From the NCBI GenBank assembly GCA_020081605.1, contig JAHREC010000011.1, positions 3,162,001-3,226,000 of the forward strand: a DNA stretch of 64,000 nucleotides, read 5' to 3'. Made by a program: the position numbers and the translations under genes. Below are positions 58,514 to 64,000 of the stretch, in pieces (positions within the stretch are counted from its first letter, which is position 1; the number at the start of each line of letters is the position of its first letter). The notes below the pieces were generated by a model. It ran no database searches. It was not told where the DNA came from and saw only the letters and a program-made list of their open reading frames with translations. Source of the DNA: Albifimbria verrucaria (Eukaryota; Ascomycota; Sordariomycetes; Hypocreales; Stachybotryaceae).

Positions 58514-60727
58514 TCATCGGCCACAGCTAGGAAACTCGACCTTCGTGTCCGGGGTGATGAGACTATAGAAGACGACACGTGCGTCCCCGATATGCTCGTT
58601 GGAGAATACGGCACTTGATGCGCTGGGGTCGACGGTCGTCTTTTGTAATAGCCAAGGCTTTGTCCGGCAGTGCACCCCAGTCCGGATCCAGTGGGTCATC
58701 GCCCTCTCCTTCCTGAGTGATTCCCTGCCTGCCAGAGCCGGACTGTGCTCTGCAGGCGTGGGTACTGTTTCAACACTAAGCCGTGATAGAACAGACGATG
58801 CCATGCTACTGTCAGTCAAGCTGGATTCGCGCGGATACGGTGGCGTCCCGCTTCGGCTGGGAGTGACGGGAAGAGGGAGCTTCGAGCCGGAGCCGCGAGA
58901 GCGCAGTGCGTACCCTGCTAGATTTGTGAGGCTTGGCGATCGCTGGCTAGGAGACTCCGTGCATTGGCGGAATGGGAGGGGCTCTGGGTTGGACTTGGCG
59001 CAATAGCATGTTGTATGGGCCATTGACGGGTGCTTTCGAATGTGGAGCGCTGAGACGATTGGGAAAACGACTGTAGCTTCGGCCGGGGAGCCGGGGTTGC
59101 TGGAGTCGATTGCGCTTTCGTGAGACCAAGGCCGATACTGTTAGAAGAGTGCGTGCGGCCCGACCTCGTAGCTGTGGGAAGACTGGTACCAGCTGGGCGC
59201 CGCCCAGGACCTCGCTTCTCTTTTACTGCCTCTAACCTCCTACACCTCTCTTCGGCTTCTTCCAATCTGGCCTTCAGGTGTCTGACTTCTTCGTCTCGCG
59301 CGCGTCGTGCATTTTCCACCCGCGATTCGTATGTTTTGTCCTTTCCTTCCAGCTCCTCAATCCTCTTCCGTTGTTGCTCATTTTCTTTTGCAGTGTGACA
59401 AGAGCGGCAAATTTTCTATCCCACTTGTCCTCCACCCAAGATATTGGCCGCTTGCAGCAATGTCCATGGTAGATTTGATGAACACCACCAAGCATGGATA
59501 GTTTTTCGTCAACCTTATCTACCGTGGGTCGGTTTCGAGGATTGGCTGCTACCATGCGGGCTATAATGTTAATTAAGGGCCTTGGCCTTACAGTCTCCTG
59601 TCCTTGATAGGTGAACATGAAAGGTGGCGTGACGAGGGCATGTGCAGTGAGTGTTTCGAGGTGCTTCTTCAGTTTCTCTTCACGACTCTTGAGCTGATCT
59701 TCGCGGCTTTGACGACATGGATAGCTTAGAGCTTCGTCGAAGGCGGAAAGCCGAGCGTTATATAAGACGGTTGCTATGTTAAGGTATACCAACCCCAACG
59801 AGTAAATGTCTGCCAGTTTCATACTGGCCCCATTATCACTATAGAGCTCAGGTGCTCGCCACCGTTCCGTCCCAGGCGAACCCTCGGTGAAGGTGTGATC
59901 CTGACCACTTACATCACGAGATATGCCAAAATCTGCTAAATAGACCCGATCGGCCTTGAGAAGGATATTTGATGGCTTGATGTCGAGGTGGCGCACGTCA
60001 TTTGCATGGCAATAAGCTAGGGCACGAGCGATGCACCCTACGGTGGAGCGAAGGAATTCAAGAGGACATCTCGCTGTCGAGTCAAAACACTGTGACGCTG
60101 GCGAGCGATCTACAGCGCTTAAATCCTTGATGTCAAGTCCATTTAGTCTTTCTAGTATATCTTCTCGGTCTCCCTCATTCTGTCTCAAGCACTCAATGTC
60201 GTCGAGTAGATGGTTTAGGTTGCAGATAGCGGCGGGCCATATGAGAAGGCACAGCTCATGTGCTCTCGGAGTGTAGGTGGCGACGAGTTTGACGACATGG
60301 CGGTGATCGAGCTTGCGCATGGTCAGCGCCTCCTGGCGCAAGTCCTCGATACTAAAGCCTCGTCTTCGAAGGATGCGCTTCCGCGCAAGGTGGACTGTGC
60401 CATGTATAACTTTTTCGACCGAACCAAAGGCGCCATATCCGAGATCAGATATCTTGACGAGACGAGAATCGAAACGTTTCGCATCGGCTCCATTAAACAA
60501 TGGTTTGTGGCTATAAGCGCCCAGAAAGTCAATTGGATGCAGGACGGCGAGGGAGACTAAAACGTCCAAAGGGAAAACACTTACGGGCTCGGCCATGATT
60601 CGTCTCCGTCCCACGATTCTATAACTGCCTGCTCTGCAAGTTCTTGCTCAAACTGCCATACTCTATCGTACGGAATATGGGATGGCGCCTTGCCAACCGT
60701 GGTCCAGTGCTGGTGGCTGTCCGCCAT
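58514..60727 (-). CDS. Protein kinase with coiled-coil and Ser/Pro-rich tail
   Basis: Serine/threonine-type protein kinase, about 713 residues after correction. Exon 1 (MADSHQHWTTVGKAPSHIPY) joins exon 2 across 60511-60584. Kinase motifs: Gly loop LGYGAFGSVEKV, VHLARKRI with the ATP-binding Lys, a C-helix Glu in EDLRQEALTMRKLDH, catalytic loop VRHLDIKPSNILL (HLD instead of HRD), LADFGISRD, and GTERWRAPELYSD. An insert of about 60 residues (ECLRQNEGDREDILERLNGL) lies between the lobes. After the kinase comes a coiled coil (ARRARDEEVRHLKARLEEAE) and a low-complexity Ser/Pro/Thr tail. One base is missing near 59385 and one near 58966. The stop at 58514 is the simplest; 58375 is possible with one more indel. 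No subfamily is clear. Confidence 0.85.
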
Positions 60728-61513
60728 TCTTGTGGTGTAGGTGGGTACGTCGTGCTATTCCAAATGAAGAAATCGATTAGAAGCGGTCAAGACGCCATTG
60801 CGTGGCTATCAACTGTGGGCAAAAGCGGCCGAGAGAGCTGTTGTGAACTAGAGGGGAACCGGAAGTGAATTTGGCTTTCGCGAGCGCGCATACGGTTGGC
60901 TATGCCACCCTGAAAGTAGATTGCTTGTCAGACCGACTGCGCGGCTATGCTGTTAATTTAGCCCTTTTGCTGGCATTCGATTTCACATGGTGATTGCGGG
61001 CGTCGTGTGTCCCATTCCCAGTTGTAGGAGGGAAAAGAGCGACGACAACAGAAAATCTCACACAGCCCTGGGAAGTGTGTGGGATGTTTGAGGCTGAGCA
61101 GGACAGCGCAGTTGCAGAGACGGAGACCAGAACCAAGTTCACACTGTGCTAACCGTTGGCTAGCTGAGTAATCATTTCGAATAAGGTACTGGCGAGGAAG
61201 GCACCGGATTGCGGGGAAATGCTCCTTCCAAAAGCTGCTGATCCCGACTAGGTGGATCGAGTCTTCCCTCCGGATGCGCCGGTGTCTTTTAGATCGGCAC
61301 CAATTTCAACCTCAATCTTCATAATCAACCCCCACCTGTGTGTGGTCGACAGACAAGTTACACAAGGGGCCCAGTCCTGGGTATGACGGCCACTTCCGTC
61401 AATTTGCTGCCGTAATAACCTGCGGCTGAGCAGGCCTATTGCATGCCGCATCGACGCTACGCTTGCTTTTGACCTTGGATATCCTTCCCATATTGATCCC
61501 ATCCTTCTCAAAG
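60728..61513. promoter_or_regulatory. Divergent promoter of the kinase and bZIP genes
   Basis: 786 bases between two divergent starts, no gene. An ATG at 61442 opens a very short upstream frame (MPHRRYACF) before the bZIP start, possibly an upstream ORF if it is transcribed. Confidence 0.45.
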
Positions 61514-63423
61514 ATGCATCCTGAATCGGAAGTCCCCGATCCACAACTACCAGTCCCCGCTGCGGACGCTCGCCACAATGGACCTACCAGAGCGCTCAAG
61601 ATACAAGATGAATCCTCTGGCCCACCGCTGGCCCGGAAGCGCGCCCGAAACAGCGATAAAGGAGACGAAAAGCGAGACGAGACTGGAAAGAGGGCTCGGG
61701 GACGACCTCGCCTGAGCACCGAGGATCAAACTGCTGCTGATGTGAGCTTCCTTCTTCCCACTCTTTTCAAAAACACAGAAGCTTTTGGAGCGGACTTTCT
61801 TGAGAAGAAGAGGAAACCGCACAGCTATATCGTCAAACTGCAGCACTGACTTATATATCAGCGGCGACGCACACAAATCCGGCTCGCTCAGCGGGCCTAT
61901 CGTAACCGGAAAGATGCGGCCATATCTACACTTGAGCAGAAGGTCAAGGACTTGGAAGGCGCGAACCTGAGCATGACCAAGGCATTTGCAACCTTCTACG
62001 AATTCGCTACTACCCAAGGCTTTCTCAACACAGTTCCCGAGGCAGCCAGCCGCCTGAAAGATTTGACAGAAACCTTCCACCGTTTCGGAAACCGCTCAAG
62101 CGATGATGACGACTTCTCCAGCCAAAGTGCTTCCCCGGAGCGAGCTGGTGGCGCCATTTTCGACGACGTTGGGCAACAAGCATCTACCTCAAGTTCTAGC
62201 GCATTGGAACTGAGCCCGAAGGCCCTAGGGCCAACCGTGGCCACTTCTAGGAACGCAAGCGATTCAAGTCTGGAGACTCTGCATTCCGTCTCCCAAGAAC
62301 CGCCTCTTAATTTTGACTCATTGCCATACGAGGTCATCGCACAGCCAACTCCAGATAATGCAAGCTATCCATTCTACAACAATTTGCAACCACAACTGCA
62401 GCAGGAGCAATTCAGTAACATGTCAGGACCGACGTTCTTCCAATCCCTCGCGCCGCCAGTGTCTTATAGTGATCATGAAGGAAGCTTCACCCGTAGGCTG
62501 CACCGGACAACAAGTGAAGCAGGACTGAGACTCGTTTCAATGAACAGCCCACCGCCTGATCAGTATGCAGCTGTTTTTGGATTCTGCCTGCTGTTCGAAA
62601 GTCGCGACAAGATCATGAAACGATTGGAGACGTCTCTACGTGCGACGAGAGAGGAGGGTCTAAACTACTGGAGGGCGCCGTTTACAAATTTGGGGGTTCG
62701 GGCACGTTCTTCTCCCATGCGACTGCTGATGGAATGAGCATGGGCTCAGAGTTGAATAGCGCGAATATAGGCATGGGCGACAATCAATACCGCGAGTTGT
62801 TTAGACCGCAGGAGATTACTGGGTTTTCCATGGGCCCCTTTGACACGCAAACCCAATCAGTGGCTGATAACTGGCTCGATGAACGAATGCGCATGCTGAT
62901 GCCAGGATTTCGAGGGAACTTTTATGATGCCAGCGAGGTGGAAAAGTACCTTGCTGCGCGTGGCATCGACATACCGCCATGCGCAACTTTCGTCGACGCT
63001 GATATTAACTTCAATGAATTCCTGGACCCAGCTGAGGATAGCGCGATTCCTGGCCCTTCAGGACAAGCAAACCCTAACCACGGCATGGAGATACCGAATA
63101 TGTTCGGTGACTGGGGATCGGGAAACATGACTCCAGGAAGCGGCGCTGCGTTCTCATACTGTCCCCTTCTGACAGATCCAAGGTGGCCTCGAGGATCCTC
63201 GCCTACGAGACGTAAGGTCAGAATAGATATTGAGGTTCTACTGGATGGTGAGCAAAACAGCTATGAGTTTATGTGCACAACACTAACTTTGCTAGAATTA
63301 ATTGGCAAAGCAGTTTGCCTTGGGCGAACGCCAGGGTTCCGACCAAAGCATGTGAACAAAGCTTTAAAAGTCGCAATCGGTGCTATATCTAGGACACGGC
63401 CATGCGATCGGCACAAAGATTAA
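61514..63423 (+). CDS. bZIP transcription factor, fungal AP-1-like
   Basis: Nuclear regulator. N-terminus MHPESEVPDP is followed by a Lys/Arg-rich stretch (RGRPRLSTEDQTAAD). The intron 61742-61861 (120 nt) precedes the basic region RRRTQIRLAQRAYRNRKDAA, which matches the fungal bZIP pattern (x-AQRA-[FY]-R), and the leucine zipper LEQKVKDLEGANLSM. The rest is Ser/Pro/Gln-rich, with GFCLLFESRDKIMKRLETSL and a Met-rich part. One base is missing near 62690 (TNL should be followed by the GSGTFF frame). A second intron, 63248-63295, has GTGAGC, a CTAAC branch site and TAG, and removes 48 bases, leaving LLDELIGKAVCLGRTPGF. Spliced length is about 580 residues. Targets unknown. Confidence 0.85.
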
Positions 63424-64000
63424 TGACGAAACACGGGTGAAAAGTATTGTGGAATGAATGGATCATTGCACTTGGATATACATATTTAAGGCCGAACATA
63501 GCGATTAGTGGCTAAGGAAATGGCGCATAAAGTTCTTGATTCATGGCCCATGATGATTGACGACTTGAATGAAATTGGGATTTAACGGTGTGGCAGGGGC
63601 TGTTTCTGAGGGCATGCAGATGGTATTGCAACCCAAAGCTGCAGCCTAGAATCTGCTTGAAACCACACTTGATTCTGCACACATGGCCGTGACGGAGACA
63701 AAAAATTGTATAATTATATTGCCTATAGCAGTGTTGATAGATGTGCCGAGAGAAGATGTTGAGACTGAATATCCGTACCTGTATTCAGGCTGATAGGAGC
63801 ATCGAACTCTCTTGGGCAAATGATAGAACATATAGTACCCACAGGTCGACAGCTAGGCAAGGAAGTCAAGCGTGGGTTCTCCCTACAGACGTCGATGCAG
63901 AGACAATCAGCGGAGAAACATCTATGCGCCTCCTAGTTTAGAGGGGCTTTTCAGTGCATAATTATGTTGATCTATAGAGAAGATATTGTTGGAGGGGCTC
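63424..64000. other. Intergenic, right edge
   Basis: 577 bases downstream of the bZIP gene. No supported gene; the window ends here. Confidence 0.5.

Noticed and set aside
58375..58614. Kinase C-terminus continuing to 58375
   Set aside because: It would need one extra-base indel near 58560, the rarer type in this window. Left as an alternative.

Overview
The window is nuclear DNA of a filamentous ascomycete, most likely a Sordariomycete and probably Hypocreales. The basis is short 48-120 nt introns with GT..AG ends and CTAAC-type branch points, closely spaced genes on both strands, and typical Pezizomycotina families (Zn2Cys6 regulator, fungal alpha-carbonic anhydrase, Ctr copper transporter, BLM10, RSM1, REI1). 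The lineage call is inference from protein resemblance.

I support 20 protein-coding genes. Left part (2-14 kb): secreted alpha-carbonic anhydrase, short-chain dehydrogenase, Zn2Cys6 regulator, then a divergent pair of metalloreductase (minus) and Ctr copper transporter (plus), then a secreted repeat protein (minus). From 14.2 to 19.4 kb lies a 5.3 kb stretch with no convincing gene. Middle (19.4-41 kb), mostly housekeeping: GH2 glycosidase, REI1 ribosome factor, AZUL-HECT ubiquitin ligase, AlkB-like oxygenase, EngB-type GTPase, RSM1-like zinc-finger protein, SRP40/Nopp140 homologue, a membrane protein of unknown function, and an ADGF-type deaminase. Right part (43-63.4 kb): proteasome activator BLM10/PA200, a protein of unknown function, an LYR-motif protein with a long extension, a protein kinase with a coiled-coil tail, and a bZIP regulator.

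Two things matter most. First, 18 of the 20 genes read through only if single-base indels are allowed. I count about 50; about 46 look like a missing base, many in C/G or A/T runs, while splice sites and catalytic motifs are preserved. This looks like sequencing or assembly error, not decay. Coordinates are therefore given as spans from the best start to the best stop, with breaks noted. After correction every span gives a whole number of codons.

Second, the clearest functional unit is the divergent metalloreductase/copper-transporter pair. Its 1.17 kb shared promoter holds three copies of CTTGCTCA, two of them 10 bp apart, plus one CCTGCTCA. This resembles the Mac1-type copper-response element, and suggests a Cu(II)-to-Cu(I) reduction and uptake module switched on by copper limitation. 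A second notable locus is the secreted protein at 13.0-14.2 kb: 12 perfect 12-bp repeats (D-N-K-N) and a cysteine-rich C-terminus that appears only after splicing. I found no virus, CRISPR, rRNA, clear tRNA or intact transposon.
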